Notes: generated from the sequence alone by a model not told the origin. Shown: positions 23,645-33,078, numbered from the stretch's first letter. The stretch: DNA of 64,000 nt from an uncultured Clostridia bacterium (GCA_938034875.1 CALHND010000013.1:62001-126000); one strand, 5' to 3'. A program made the numbers and translations.

Positions 23645-25081
23645 TTAATAAGCCTTGCCCCAGTAAACCATGCATTTTGCAGGCTTACCGCAGCAAACAC
23701 ATTTGTCGCTAAGCTGTTCCTGTTCGAACGGAATGCAGCGTGAACCAACCCCTGTAAGCTCCTTAACCTTATCCTCGCACTCCTCTTCTCCGCACCACAT
23801 TGCTTTAACAAAACCGTCACCCTTTTCTTCGAGTGTCTGCTTGATTTCGTCCATGGTTACGCATGAGTAAGTTTTGTTCTCGCGGTTCTCAAGCGCATTT
23901 TTGTACATCAGTTCGCGTATCTCTTCAAGCTTTTGACCGACAACATCAGCGACTTCATCAAGTGATACCAATGCCTTTTCACCGCCAACGCGCATAGCCA
24001 CAACGCACTGATTATTTTCAATGTCGCGCGGACCGATTTCGATGCGAAGCGGAACGCCCTTCATCTCGTACTCGGCAAATTTCCAGCCAGGGCTATTATC
24101 GCTGTCGTCAAGTTTAACTCTGAATCGTTTTGCCAACATCTCTTTTAATTCCTGCGCTTTTTCAAGCACGCCGGGCTTGTGAGATGCAACAGGTATAATT
24201 ACTGCCTGAACAGGTGCAACATCAGGCGGCAAAACCAAACCGTTATTATCTCCGTGAGTCATTATAACAGCACCGATAAGTCGTGTGGTCATGCCCCACG
24301 ATGTTTGGTGCGGATTAACGCGCTTATTTTCCTTATCTGCATATGTGATGTCAAACGCCTTTGCAAAACCGTCACCAAAGTAGTGTGAGGTACCTGCCTG
24401 AAGCGCCTTACCGTCATGCATGAGTGCTTCGATTGCATAGGTTGCTACTGCACCTGCAAACTTGTCCGATTCGGTCTTTTTACCTTTTACAACCGGGATT
24501 GCCAGATAACGTTCACAGAATTGAGCGTAAACATTAAGCATTTTCTCGGTCTCGACTATAGCCTCCTCAGCAGTAGCATGAATTGTGTGACCCTCTTGCC
24601 ACAGGAATTCACGGGAACGCAGGAAGGGACGAGTTGTTTTTTCCCAGCGAACAACGCTTACCCACTGATTATACAGTTTGGGCAGGTCACGCCAGGACTG
24701 AATAATGTTAGCGTAATGCTCGCAAAAAAGAGTTTCCGACGTCGGACGTACACACAGCCTTTCTTCAAGAGGATCTTTTCCACCATGTGTGACCCATGCT
24801 ACCTCGGGTGCAAAACCCTCAACATGGTCCTTTTCCTTTTGCAACAAACTTTCCGGTATAAACATAGGCATGCAGACATTTTCGTGTCCTGTTTCCTTGA
24901 ACATACCGTCGAGAATGCGTTGGATATTTTCCCAAATGGCATATCCGTACGGGCGGATAACCATGCATCCCTTTACGCTGGTGTACTCAATAAGCTCGGC
25001 TTTTTTTACGATATCGGTATACCACTGGGCAAAATCCTCGTCCATCGAAGTAATAGCCTCTACCATTTTCTTTTCAGCCAT
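23645..25081 (-). CDS. proS: Prolyl-tRNA synthetase, archaeal/eukaryal (short) type
   Basis: The 478-residue class II synthetase charges tRNA-Pro. It has the class II motif 1 region near IRPYGYAIWENIQ, motif 2 with RPFLRSREFLWQEGHT, motif 3 late in TRLIGAVIMTHGD, and a C-terminal zinc-binding end including CVCCGKPAKC. It lacks the inserted editing domain of the long bacterial ProRS (about 570 residues), so it is the ProS type 3 found in archaea, eukaryotes and some Clostridia. A GGAGAG ribosome site overlaps the end of the deacetylase gene. Confidence 0.97.
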   Translation of the reverse strand: MAEKKMVEAITSMDEDFAQWYTDIVKKAELIEYTSVKGCMVIRPYGYAIWENIQRILDGMFKETGHENVCMPMFIPESLLQKEKDHVEGFAPEVAWVTHGGKDPLEERLCVRPTSETLFCEHYANIIQSWRDLPKLYNQWVSVVRWEKTTRPFLRSREFLWQEGHTIHATAEEAIVETEKMLNVYAQFCERYLAIPVVKGKKTESDKFAGAVATYAIEALMHDGKALQAGTSHYFGDGFAKAFDITYADKENKRVNPHQTSWGMTTRLIGAVIMTHGDNNGLVLPPDVAPVQAVIIPVASHKPGVLEKAQELKEMLAKRFRVKLDDSDNSPGWKFAEYEMKGVPLRIEIGPRDIENNQCVVAMRVGGEKALVSLDEVADVVGQKLEEIRELMYKNALENRENKTYSCVTMDEIKQTLEEKGDGFVKAMWCGEEECEDKVKELTGVGSRCIPFEQEQLSDKCVCCGKPAKCMVYWGKAY

Positions 25082-25082
25082 T

Positions 25083-25892
25083 TTAATTCTCTCCTAATCT
25101 AACCGTTTGTCCGGCGCCAACCGACATAAGATTTCCGTCGGCATAAAACCAAATTTCAACACCGGTAGGGTTTTTTATAACTGTGCCGTTAACACTGATA
25201 TTTAATTTATACATATTAGTATAATAATCGTAAATTTCTATATTTGTTGCGTACCAAACGTCGTCTTTACCGCCGACTTTTTTACAAAATTCTTCAATTC
25301 GGTCCCAGTTGTTATCATTGCCGAATTCAAAGCTATGTCCCCATATGTACATAAGTTTCGGTTCATCTGAATCATTTGACAAAAAGCTGTCGAGCAATTC
25401 AAAAAGACGTTCATTATTATGATGCGCAGTTGGATGCCACATTAAAAAATTTTCGGGAAAATTGAAGTTCTCTGTCGAACAAACAGTTCGGGAATAAACC
25501 ATTCCTGCTGAACGGCAATTTTCGATAACGCGGTCGTTATAGCATCCGTACGGATAGGACATTCCTCTTAAAACATAACCACAACGATTTTCAAAGGTTT
25601 TACGATCTTGTAAAAGCTCGTCAATGTTTTGTTCATCGGAACATTCAGTCATGTTTGGATGGTTTGCACAGTGGCAGGAAATTTCGTGTCCCGAGTAAAT
25701 TTGTATTGCCTCATCAACCGAAACAGCCCAAGTTGCCTCCAAACAGCGTGCGCTGTTTAAATGAAACGTGCCTTTAATCCCGTTTTTATTAAATATTTCG
25801 ACAAGCCGACGGTCATCAGTACCGCCGTCATCATAACTCATGGTTAAAACCTTTTTCTTGCCGTAAGGAAGCGCACCCAATTTAATGTTCAT
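25083..25892 (-). CDS. Polysaccharide deacetylase (NodB-type) family protein
   Basis: The 269-residue protein has a NodB-like domain: motif 1 MSYDDGGTDDRR with the Asp pair, motif 2 EISCHCANHPNM with the metal-binding His-x3-His, and the R-G-x-x-Y-P element LRGMSYPYG. Family members remove acetyl groups from GlcNAc-containing polymers such as peptidoglycan. No signal peptide is visible, so it may act on a cytoplasmic or unusual substrate. The start at 25892 is preferred over a GTG at 25910. It is in an operon with proS (gap of 1 base). Confidence 0.8.
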   Translation of the reverse strand: MNIKLGALPYGKKKVLTMSYDDGGTDDRRLVEIFNKNGIKGTFHLNSARCLEATWAVSVDEAIQIYSGHEISCHCANHPNMTECSDEQNIDELLQDRKTFENRCGYVLRGMSYPYGCYNDRVIENCRSAGMVYSRTVCSTENFNFPENFLMWHPTAHHNNERLFELLDSFLSNDSDEPKLMYIWGHSFEFGNDNNWDRIEEFCKKVGGKDDVWYATNIEIYDYYTNMYKLNISVNGTVIKNPTGVEIWFYADGNLMSVGAGQTVRLGEN

Positions 25893-25927
25893 TTCGCATC
25901 CAACTTTCACTTATCCGTAAAAGACAC

Positions 25928-25960
25928 CAAAAACCGTCTTAAGGTGCTCCCTAAAACGGC
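25928..25960 (-). terminator. Terminator after acpP
   Basis: On the minus strand CCGTTTTA pairs with TAAGACGG (one wobble), followed by TTTTTGG. It lies 37 bases after the acpP stop; partial read-through could supply the deacetylase-proS genes, which have no obvious promoter of their own. Confidence 0.8.
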
Positions 25961-25996
25961 TTGATAAATTGAACGGTGTTATATTATCGTACAGAA

Positions 25997-26224
25997 TTAT
26001 TTGTTTTCTTCAATATAATGTACTATATCGCCGACTGTTTTGATGTTTTCAACATCCTCATCGGCAACTGAAACTTCAAATTCATCTTCTATAGACATTA
26101 CAAGATCAACCATGTCAAGGCTATCTGCTCCGAGATCGTCCTCTATGCTGGATGCCATAGTAATCTGGTCTTCTTCAAGGTCAAGCTGTTCGCATAAAAT
26201 TTCTCTTATTTTTTCAAATACCAT
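25997..26224 (-). CDS. acpP: Acyl carrier protein
   Basis: The 75-residue acidic protein carries the phosphopantetheine attachment Ser in LGADSLDMVDLVMSIEDEF near residue 35. It carries growing acyl chains in type II fatty acid synthesis. The ATG at 26224 follows GGAG by 7 bases; the frame stays open upstream to 26512 but that part is across the promoter and not ACP-like. No other fab genes are nearby. Confidence 0.96.
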   Translation of the reverse strand: MVFEKIREILCEQLDLEEDQITMASSIEDDLGADSLDMVDLVMSIEDEFEVSVADEDVENIKTVGDIVHYIEENK

Positions 26225-26311
26225 AACAATGCTCCTTATCAAATGAAAATTGAAACTTATTGGTGGACAACACCAATAAAACATGATATTATTATCAAAA
26301 TACCTTTTTAA

Positions 26312-26340
26312 ATAATATGAATATATTTGACCTTTGTCAA
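26312..26340 (-). promoter_or_regulatory. Promoter of acpP
   Basis: On the minus strand a consensus TTGACA (26340-26335) and TATTAT (26317-26312) have a 17-base spacer. The -35 is part of a TTGAC-N4-GTCAA inverted repeat (26327-26340) that also gives a possible plus-strand -35 for aroE. Confidence 0.85.
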
Positions 26341-26378
26341 TAGTTTTTTCGTAATTTTTTCTTATAAGGGAGTGGGAT

Positions 26379-27239
26379 ATGATGAAAACTTTAAGCTTGT
26401 GTGTAATTGGACACCCTATTGGGCACACCATGTCTCCTTTCATACATACACAGCTGTTTAACACAAGCGGAGTTTCAGCAGAATACACAGCAAAAGAAAT
26501 CACACCGAACAACCTTAACTATGACTTCAAATCGCTGAAATTACTAGACGGCTTCAACGCTACTATACCATTTAAACAGCAAATTATTCCGCTACTTGAC
26601 CGTCTTGACGAATCTGCTCTGCTTTGCGGCGCAGTAAACACCGTTTACACTAATGGGGAAACAGTCGGGTATAACACGGATATGCACGGGTTTGAGGGAG
26701 CAATAAAGCACGCAGGAATATCGCTTTCGGGCGATGTTTTAATTTGTGGCACCGGCGGTGCCGCACGTGCAGTTGCTTTTTCTGCTGCTATGGCTGAATG
26801 TAACATTACCATTGCGGTGAGACAAGGCAGTGAGGCGGCCGCAAACGCACTATGCGATGATGTGCGTGCTAAAATAATTGGTGCTGAGCTTAAAATAACA
26901 CATTATGAAGATATTTGCAATAAATACGATTTAGCGATAAACGCCACCCCTGTCGGAATGTATCCAAACGTGGGCAAATCCGTTCTTACCGAAGAGCAAA
27001 TTTGCCGCTGCGGTGCCGTGTACGACCTAATATACAACCCTGAGCAAACCGAACTTTTGCGTATAGCTCGCAAACATGGAATAAAATGCGACAGCGGTAT
27101 GTCAATGCTTGTAATGCAGGCGGCAAAGGCGCATGAAATATGGTACGGTGCGACATTCAGTAACGAGCAAATCAATCAAATCATTGCTGATGCTGCCGCC
27201 GAGACAAAACGCATTTTTGCAGGTGGTGACAACTCATGA
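26379..27239 (+). CDS. aroE: Shikimate 5-dehydrogenase
   Basis: The 286-residue protein reduces 3-dehydroshikimate to shikimate with NADPH. It has the substrate domain start CVIGHPIGHTMSPFIH, the catalytic Lys in NATIPFKQQI and the Rossmann motif CGTGGAARAVAF near residue 125. It leads a seven-gene operon ending at pheA. A weak promoter TTGACC-N17-CGTAAT at 26327-26355 may drive it. GGGAG precedes two tandem ATGs, and the first is taken. Confidence 0.96.
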   Translation: MMKTLSLCVIGHPIGHTMSPFIHTQLFNTSGVSAEYTAKEITPNNLNYDFKSLKLLDGFNATIPFKQQIIPLLDRLDESALLCGAVNTVYTNGETVGYNTDMHGFEGAIKHAGISLSGDVLICGTGGAARAVAFSAAMAECNITIAVRQGSEAAANALCDDVRAKIIGAELKITHYEDICNKYDLAINATPVGMYPNVGKSVLTEEQICRCGAVYDLIYNPEQTELLRIARKHGIKCDSGMSMLVMQAAKAHEIWYGATFSNEQINQIIADAAAETKRIFAGGDNS

Positions 27240-27733
27240 ATATCGTCTTATGTGGATTTATGGGATGCGGAAAAAGCACAATCGGAAAAATAATTGCATC
27301 GCACCTAAAAATGAAATTTATCGACATGGACAGTTACATTGAAAAAAAAGAATGCAGATCGATAAAAGAAATATTTTCTTCAGACGGCGAAGATTATTTT
27401 CGTGATATTGAGCATAAAGCCTGCTTAGAGCTTGCTGAATGCGACGGTGCCGTTATTGCGGCAGGCGGCGGTGCTATGACTTTTAGCCGAAATGTAGACG
27501 CTTTTAGCGGTAAGGCTACTATTATATTCATTAACATAGCATTTGATACAATTTATAAGCGTATAGGTAATGACAAAAATCGACCGCTTATGGATAGCGG
27601 AGCGATAGAACTTTACAACAAACGCTTACCGCTATATAAAGCTGCCAGCGACAAGGTAATTACGGTTTACGGAGATATTTCGGCAAAATCGGTTGCAGAT
27701 AACATAATAAAATACTACATAAACGAGGATTAA
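27236..27733 (+). CDS. aroK: Shikimate kinase
   Basis: The 165-residue protein has the P-loop GFMGCGKSTIGKIIA, the shikimate-binding DMDSYIE and FRDIEHKA segments, and the AAGGGAM motif. It phosphorylates shikimate at the 3-hydroxyl with ATP. The ATG overlaps the aroE stop by 4 bases (ATGA), which points to translational coupling. Confidence 0.97.
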   Translation: MNIVLCGFMGCGKSTIGKIIASHLKMKFIDMDSYIEKKECRSIKEIFSSDGEDYFRDIEHKACLELAECDGAVIAAGGGAMTFSRNVDAFSGKATIIFINIAFDTIYKRIGNDKNRPLMDSGAIELYNKRLPLYKAASDKVITVYGDISAKSVADNIIKYYINED

Positions 27734-27736
27734 GTC

Positions 27737-28561
27737 ATGAAGGTTCTAATTGTCGGGCTGGGCCTTATCGGCGGCTCATATGCTAAAGCATTTAAAAAAT
27801 ACACCAACCACACTGTTTGCGGCATCGACACCGACAAAACGGTAATTGAATATGCTCTTTCTCACGGCGCCATTGACTGTATTGCTACAACTGAGGATAT
27901 AAAAAGCGCAGACCTCACCATTGTTTCGCTTTATCCTCAGGCTGCCGCCGATTTTATAAATATGCACGCCGCCGATTTCAAAAGCGGATCGGTAGTAACT
28001 GACAGCTGCGGTGTTAAACGTGCTTTGTACGAAAAGTTGGATAAAACCGTGTTTGATGGTCGTTTCAGCTTTATTGGCGCTCATCCCATGGCAGGCAGAG
28101 AGCACAGCGGATTTGATTACAGCAGTGCTGATCTGTTTTCAGGCGCCAGTCTTATTCTTACAACAGATAAACCCTACAGCGACGCAGCTTTACTGTTGCG
28201 TGACACTGCTTTACAGCTTAAATTTAAGCACTGCACCATTTGCACACCCGAAACCCACGATATAATGATTGCATTTACATCGCAGTTGCCTCACATTCTG
28301 GCATGCAGCTACATATCTGACCCGTTAGCGATCAACCACCGTGGCTATTCGGCAGGATCATTTTTGGATGTAACACGTGTTGCATTCATAAACGATGTAA
28401 TGTGGTCGGAACTTTTTCTTGACAATAGAGACAATTTGTCAAACGAAATAGACGAGCTTATACGCAACCTAACCTGCTTTAAAAAAGCACTGAATGACGG
28501 TGACCGTGACGAACTGCGCCGCCTTATGATAAAATCAAGAGAGCTGAAAGAGAAAACCTGA
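27737..28561 (+). CDS. tyrA: Prephenate dehydrogenase
   Basis: The 274-residue protein has the NAD-binding start LIVGLGLIGGSYAKAFKK, the SFIGAHPMAGREHSGFD active-site segment with the conserved His, and TPETHDIMIAFTSQLPH. It oxidatively decarboxylates prephenate to 4-hydroxyphenylpyruvate for tyrosine. There is no ACT domain, so Tyr feedback through that route is absent. It follows aroK by 3 bases. Confidence 0.95.
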   Translation: MKVLIVGLGLIGGSYAKAFKKYTNHTVCGIDTDKTVIEYALSHGAIDCIATTEDIKSADLTIVSLYPQAAADFINMHAADFKSGSVVTDSCGVKRALYEKLDKTVFDGRFSFIGAHPMAGREHSGFDYSSADLFSGASLILTTDKPYSDAALLLRDTALQLKFKHCTICTPETHDIMIAFTSQLPHILACSYISDPLAINHRGYSAGSFLDVTRVAFINDVMWSELFLDNRDNLSNEIDELIRNLTCFKKALNDGDRDELRRLMIKSRELKEKT

Positions 28562-28562
28562 T

Positions 28563-29609
28563 ATGAAAAGTTTAAATGTTTTAAATAAATATGATATCGT
28601 TATAGACAGAGGTATTTTACCCGTCTGCGGCGAGCTTATAAGAAAAACAACTAACGCGCACACAGCGGCAATTATTACTGACGATAATGTGGCCGAAATA
28701 TACCTTAGCACCGTAACAAAATCACTTGAAAATGCGGGTTTTGAGGTTTGTACATTCACCTTTTCTCACGGAGAAGAAAATAAGACTATCTCAACCGTTA
28801 TGCAAATGGTCGAGTTCTTTGCTGAGAATAAACTGAGCCGTTCCGACATAGCAATTGCGCTCGGCGGCGGTGTATGCGGTGATATGTGTGGCTTTGCTGC
28901 GGCAATTTATATGCGCGGCATCAGCTTTGTGCAAATTCCTACTTCCCTGTTGGCGCAAGTTGATTCATCTGTCGGCGGCAAAACAGGCTGCGATCTTTCG
29001 TCAGGAAAAAATTTGGTCGGTGCTTTCCATAACCCATCACTCGTTATCATTGACCCAAACACGCTTAACACCCTACCCGAAAAATACATGGCAGACGGTA
29101 TGGGAGAGATTATAAAATATGGTTGCATCCGTTCACGTTCTTTATTCGATCAGCTGTTAAACGGTGAAAAATATGAAAATATTGATGATATTATATATGA
29201 ATGTGTAAAAATTAAAGCGAATATAGTTGAAAATGATTTTACCGAGCAAAACGATCGCATGCTGCTTAATTTTGGTCACACAGTCGGTCATGCAATAGAA
29301 AAAGCAGAAAATTTCTGTGGCATTTCCCACGGCATGGCGGTAGGTATAGGCATGGTTATGATTACCGACGCTTCGGAAGCCGCCGGACTAACCGAAACGG
29401 GTACGGCAGACAAAATTCGCTCGGTGCTCAATAGGTACAATATGCCCACCGAAACAACATATGACACAAGCGTAATTGCTGACGCTGCAATGAGTGATAA
29501 AAAGCGTCGTTCTGATACACTTAACACTGTGCTTTTGAAAAACATCGGTGACAGTTTTATTCACCGTTTAGATTGCAAAAAATTTAAGGACTTTTTAAAC
29601 AGGAGATGA
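28563..29609 (+). CDS. aroB: 3-dehydroquinate synthase
   Basis: The 348-residue protein has HGEENKTIST, the NAD-binding ALGGGVCGDMCGFAAA, and PTSLLAQVDSSVGGKTG with catalytic and zinc-ligand residues; the later LNFGHTVGHAIE and SHGMAVGIGM segments give the His ligands. It makes 3-dehydroquinate from DAHP. It starts 1 base after the tyrA stop. Confidence 0.97.
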   Translation: MKSLNVLNKYDIVIDRGILPVCGELIRKTTNAHTAAIITDDNVAEIYLSTVTKSLENAGFEVCTFTFSHGEENKTISTVMQMVEFFAENKLSRSDIAIALGGGVCGDMCGFAAAIYMRGISFVQIPTSLLAQVDSSVGGKTGCDLSSGKNLVGAFHNPSLVIIDPNTLNTLPEKYMADGMGEIIKYGCIRSRSLFDQLLNGEKYENIDDIIYECVKIKANIVENDFTEQNDRMLLNFGHTVGHAIEKAENFCGISHGMAVGIGMVMITDASEAAGLTETGTADKIRSVLNRYNMPTETTYDTSVIADAAMSDKKRRSDTLNTVLLKNIGDSFIHRLDCKKFKDFLNRR

Positions 29610-29615
29610 AAACGC

Positions 29616-30872
29616 ATGAAAGCGATGATTACTCCCTCGCGGCTTTGTGGCGAAGTTGATATTCCATCGTCAAAAAGTGCATCACACCGCGCAATAATCT
29701 GCGCCGCACTTGCCAAAGGAACAAGCCGCATCACAGGAGTTTCAATGTCAAACGATATTGCCGCAACCGTCGAAGCAATGAAACTGCTCGGCGCTGATAT
29801 CAAGGAGGAAGACGACGATTTTATTGTCACGGGTATAACTGAGACGCCGCATCACGCTGATATTGACTGCGGTGAATCGGGCTCAACACTGCGTTTTCTT
29901 GTGCCGCTTGCCGCTGCGCTCGGTGTTTCATGTACATTTAACGGCCACGGACGACTGATTGAACGGCCGCTGTCAGCAATAACCGATTTACTCGGTGCAC
30001 ACGGCGTTTCATGCACATATACTTCAAATGTTAATTTACCGCTGAATATTGAGGGTAAAATGCCGTCGGGTATATACGAAATTGGCGGTAATGTCAGCTC
30101 GCAGTATATTACCGGACTGCTATTTGCGCTTACATACATAGGTGCCGAATCGGAAATAGTCATAACCTCGTCCTTGGAATCGTCGGGATATGTAGAAATG
30201 ACTGTTACCACATTAAGAGAATTTGGTGCCGATATTGAACGAACCGAAAATGGTTATGCCGTACATTCTGCTAAACTGACAGCCCGTGATATGAGAGTCG
30301 AAGGTGACTGGTCACAGGCGGCATTTTATCTTGCTGCAGCAGCACTCGGCGGTGATGTTAAAATACACGGACTAAATAAAAATTCCGTACAGGGTGACAT
30401 GGCCTGCCTTGATATTTTCCGCGAAATTGGAGCAGTAATAGAATGGGAAAAGGATGTTTTGCACGCAAAAAGCGGCACCCTATCCCCCGTTACTATTGAC
30501 GCATCGCAAATCCCCGATATAATACCGCCCATTGCGGTAGTGCTTGGCCGCTGTGACGGACAGTCGATTATTCAAAATGCCTACCGACTGCGCATAAAAG
30601 AAAGTGACCGTTTGTCAGCTATTGCGCGCGGATTGGTCATGAACGGTGTCAGTGTAATAGAAACACGTGACTCGCTAGTAATAGACGGCGGCAGCCTTTC
30701 GGGCGGTGCCATAGACGGATTTAACGACCACCGTATAGTAATGGCATTCAGCATTGCGGCTGCATTTGCAAATTCAGACAGCACTATTACTTGCGCAGAA
30801 GCAGTAAATAAATCATATCCGCGATTCTTTGACGATTTTTCAGCGATAGGAGGCATAGCAAATGTCATCTAA
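29616..30872 (+). CDS. aroA: 3-phosphoshikimate 1-carboxyvinyltransferase (EPSP synthase)
   Basis: The 418-residue protein has PSSKSASHRAIICAALAKGT at the N-terminus, CGESGSTLRFLVPLAA with the conserved Arg, GRLIERPLSA, and RIKESDRLSAIARGL and FNDHRIVMAF at the C-terminus. It joins PEP to shikimate 3-phosphate. The GESGSTLR form differs from the GNAGTAMR form of class I enzymes. AGGAG overlaps the aroB stop. Confidence 0.96.
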   Translation: MKAMITPSRLCGEVDIPSSKSASHRAIICAALAKGTSRITGVSMSNDIAATVEAMKLLGADIKEEDDDFIVTGITETPHHADIDCGESGSTLRFLVPLAAALGVSCTFNGHGRLIERPLSAITDLLGAHGVSCTYTSNVNLPLNIEGKMPSGIYEIGGNVSSQYITGLLFALTYIGAESEIVITSSLESSGYVEMTVTTLREFGADIERTENGYAVHSAKLTARDMRVEGDWSQAAFYLAAAALGGDVKIHGLNKNSVQGDMACLDIFREIGAVIEWEKDVLHAKSGTLSPVTIDASQIPDIIPPIAVVLGRCDGQSIIQNAYRLRIKESDRLSAIARGLVMNGVSVIETRDSLVIDGGSLSGGAIDGFNDHRIVMAFSIAAAFANSDSTITCAEAVNKSYPRFFDDFSAIGGIANVI

Positions 30873-31950
30873 AATAGGAAAATACATTAATATGCAGATT
30901 TTTGGAGAAAGTCACGGCAACGCTATCGGCGTTGTTCTTGACGGTCTGCCTCATGGTGAAGAAATTGATATGGATTCGGTTGCCGTTCAAATGGCACGCA
31001 GAGCTCCAGGCAACGATAAAACCTCAACTCCTCGCAAGGAGGCCGATTTGCCCGAAATTTTGTCGGGTGTGCTTGACTGTAAAACAACCGGTTCGCCGTT
31101 AGCTGCTATTATACGCAACACAAACACGCGCTCGTCTGATTATTCAAACCTTATCGACATTCCGCGTCCATCACACGCTGATTATCCGGCATCAGTACGA
31201 TTTGACGGCTGTAATGATATTAGCGGATCGGGCCATTTTTCGGGCAGACTTACTGCTCCAATGACTTTTGCAGGCGCTGTATGCAGACAAATACTTGCAC
31301 GCCGTGGAATTACAGTCGGCGGTCATATTTATTCGGTCGGCAGTGCAATGGATATACCATTTGACCCAACTAATGTTGATGCTGAACTGCTAAACAGCCT
31401 GAACACTCGTACATTTTCGGTTATTTCGCCCGATGCAGAAACCAAAATGCGTGATGAAATTGAATCCGCGAGATTAAGTAGAGATTCGATCGGCGGCATT
31501 GTTGAAATTGCCGTAACCGGTCTGCCTGTCGGCTGCGGTGATGTCATGTTTGCATCAGTCGAAAGCCGAATAAGCGAAGCTTTGTTCGGTGTACCTGCTG
31601 TAAAGGGCATTGAATTTGGTGCAGGCTTTGCGCTCGGAAATATGCGTGGCAGTGAGGCAAATGACCGATACATAAACAGCGACGGTAAAATTGCAACCAA
31701 AACAAATAATAACGGTGGTTTACTTGGTGGTCTTACAACCGGTATGCCGCTGATACTTCGTGCGGTTTTAAAACCCACTCCATCTATTTCAGCCGAGCAA
31801 GAAACGCTCAACATAAAAACTATGAAAAAAGATACGCTTGTTATTAATGGTAGGCACGATCCATGCATTATCGGCAGAGCATTGCCCGCAATTGAAAGCG
31901 TTATCTGTGTTGTTTTGTGCGACATTTTGAAAGGTAACGGTAAACTATGA
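30862..31950 (+). CDS. aroC: Chorismate synthase
   Basis: The 362-residue FMN enzyme has the signature FGESHGNAIGVVLDGLPHG near the N-terminus, RPSHADYPASVRFDG-type second signature and RHDPCIIGRALPAIES at the C-terminus. It makes chorismate from EPSP. The ATG overlaps the aroA end by 11 bases and follows AGGAGG by about 8 bases. Confidence 0.97.
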   Translation: MSSKIGKYINMQIFGESHGNAIGVVLDGLPHGEEIDMDSVAVQMARRAPGNDKTSTPRKEADLPEILSGVLDCKTTGSPLAAIIRNTNTRSSDYSNLIDIPRPSHADYPASVRFDGCNDISGSGHFSGRLTAPMTFAGAVCRQILARRGITVGGHIYSVGSAMDIPFDPTNVDAELLNSLNTRTFSVISPDAETKMRDEIESARLSRDSIGGIVEIAVTGLPVGCGDVMFASVESRISEALFGVPAVKGIEFGAGFALGNMRGSEANDRYINSDGKIATKTNNNGGLLGGLTTGMPLILRAVLKPTPSISAEQETLNIKTMKKDTLVINGRHDPCIIGRALPAIESVICVVLCDILKGNGKL

Positions 31951-33071
31951 ATTTAGACGAAATCAGACAGGATATTGACAGCATTGACCGAAAAATAGTT
32001 GAACTAATTTCAACTCGCATGAATCTGTCAAAAGCTGTAGCAGAGTATAAAATACGAAACGGCAAAAAAGTATTTGACCCGGAACGCGAGCAGGCAATTT
32101 TTGAAAAGGTAAAAAATCTTGGTGGCGAATATGGAGATGCCGCAAAACTGATTTACGGCACAATAATGGAACAAAGCCGTGCACTGCAGTATCCCCTTGT
32201 TGGAGCTAAGCTCAATTTAGAATCCACCATCTTAGATCCCGATAAAGTGAAAAAGATTGCTTGTCAAGGTGTTGAGGGTGCTTACTCTGCCGCCGCCGGC
32301 AGACAGTTGTACAAAAATGCGGAAATCATTTTTTGTGATACATTTGCCGGAGTTTTTGACGCTGTAGAACGCGGTGAGGCCGAGCTTGGTGTATTGCCGG
32401 TGGAAAATTCTTGGGCCGGCTCGGTACATGAAGTGTACGACCTGCTTATTGACCGCAAATTCTACATTGCCGCTGCCGCCGATGCCCACATTTCACATAA
32501 CCTCATCGGGACTCCCGATGCGGAGGTTTGCGATATTAAGCGTGTTTTGTCCCACGAACAGGCGCTGCGCCAATGTGGTAATTTTATAAAACACCACGGA
32601 TTCGAAGCCGTAAGTTGCCCGAACACCGCACTCGGAGTAAAAAAAGCTGCAGAAATTGGCGACAAAAGCGTAGGAGCAATCGCATCTTCCGAGGCAGCTA
32701 GAGCATATGGAATGAAAATACTTGCTGACAACATTGCATCCGCCGACTGCAACATAACACGATTTGTTTCCATTTCAAACAAATTTTATTCAGGAAAACA
32801 AGCTGAAAAAATCAGCATAGTTTTCAGCACGCCTCACAAACCGGGCGCACTTTATTCTGTTTTCGCAAGGTTCGCGGCAGCTGGATTAAATATGTCAAAA
32901 ATCGAATCTCGTCCAATCAAAAATCATAATTTTGAATACCTTTTTTATGTGGACCTGATAGGCAAACTTATCAGCAGCGAGACAATAAGCGTTATTTGTT
33001 CGCTGGAGGAAGAGCTGAATGAATTTACACTGCTTGGAAACTATGAGGAAAAAGAGATAAAAATAGACTGA
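31947..33071 (+). CDS. pheA: Bifunctional chorismate mutase / prephenate dehydratase (P-protein)
   Basis: The 374-residue protein has an AroQ-type chorismate mutase domain (residues 1 to about 90, IRQDIDSIDRKIVELISTRM), a prephenate dehydratase domain (about 93-275, with GVEGAYSAAA and CNITRFVSI) and an ACT domain (about 285-365) that keeps the Phe-binding MSKIESRP motif. It converts chorismate to phenylpyruvate and is probably inhibited by Phe. It overlaps aroC by 4 bases and is the last gene of the aro operon. Confidence 0.96.
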   Translation: MNLDEIRQDIDSIDRKIVELISTRMNLSKAVAEYKIRNGKKVFDPEREQAIFEKVKNLGGEYGDAAKLIYGTIMEQSRALQYPLVGAKLNLESTILDPDKVKKIACQGVEGAYSAAAGRQLYKNAEIIFCDTFAGVFDAVERGEAELGVLPVENSWAGSVHEVYDLLIDRKFYIAAAADAHISHNLIGTPDAEVCDIKRVLSHEQALRQCGNFIKHHGFEAVSCPNTALGVKKAAEIGDKSVGAIASSEAARAYGMKILADNIASADCNITRFVSISNKFYSGKQAEKISIVFSTPHKPGALYSVFARFAAAGLNMSKIESRPIKNHNFEYLFYVDLIGKLISSETISVICSLEEELNEFTLLGNYEEKEIKID

Positions 33072-33078
33072 AATACTG

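Noticed and set aside
24416..25102. A 228-codon plus-strand frame inside proS
   Set aside because: Antisense to conserved ProRS motifs, with no promoter or ribosome site.
25997..26512. Long N-terminal extension of acpP
   Set aside because: The added part crosses the acpP promoter and the start of aroE; the GGAG-ATG at 26224 gives a normal-length ACP.
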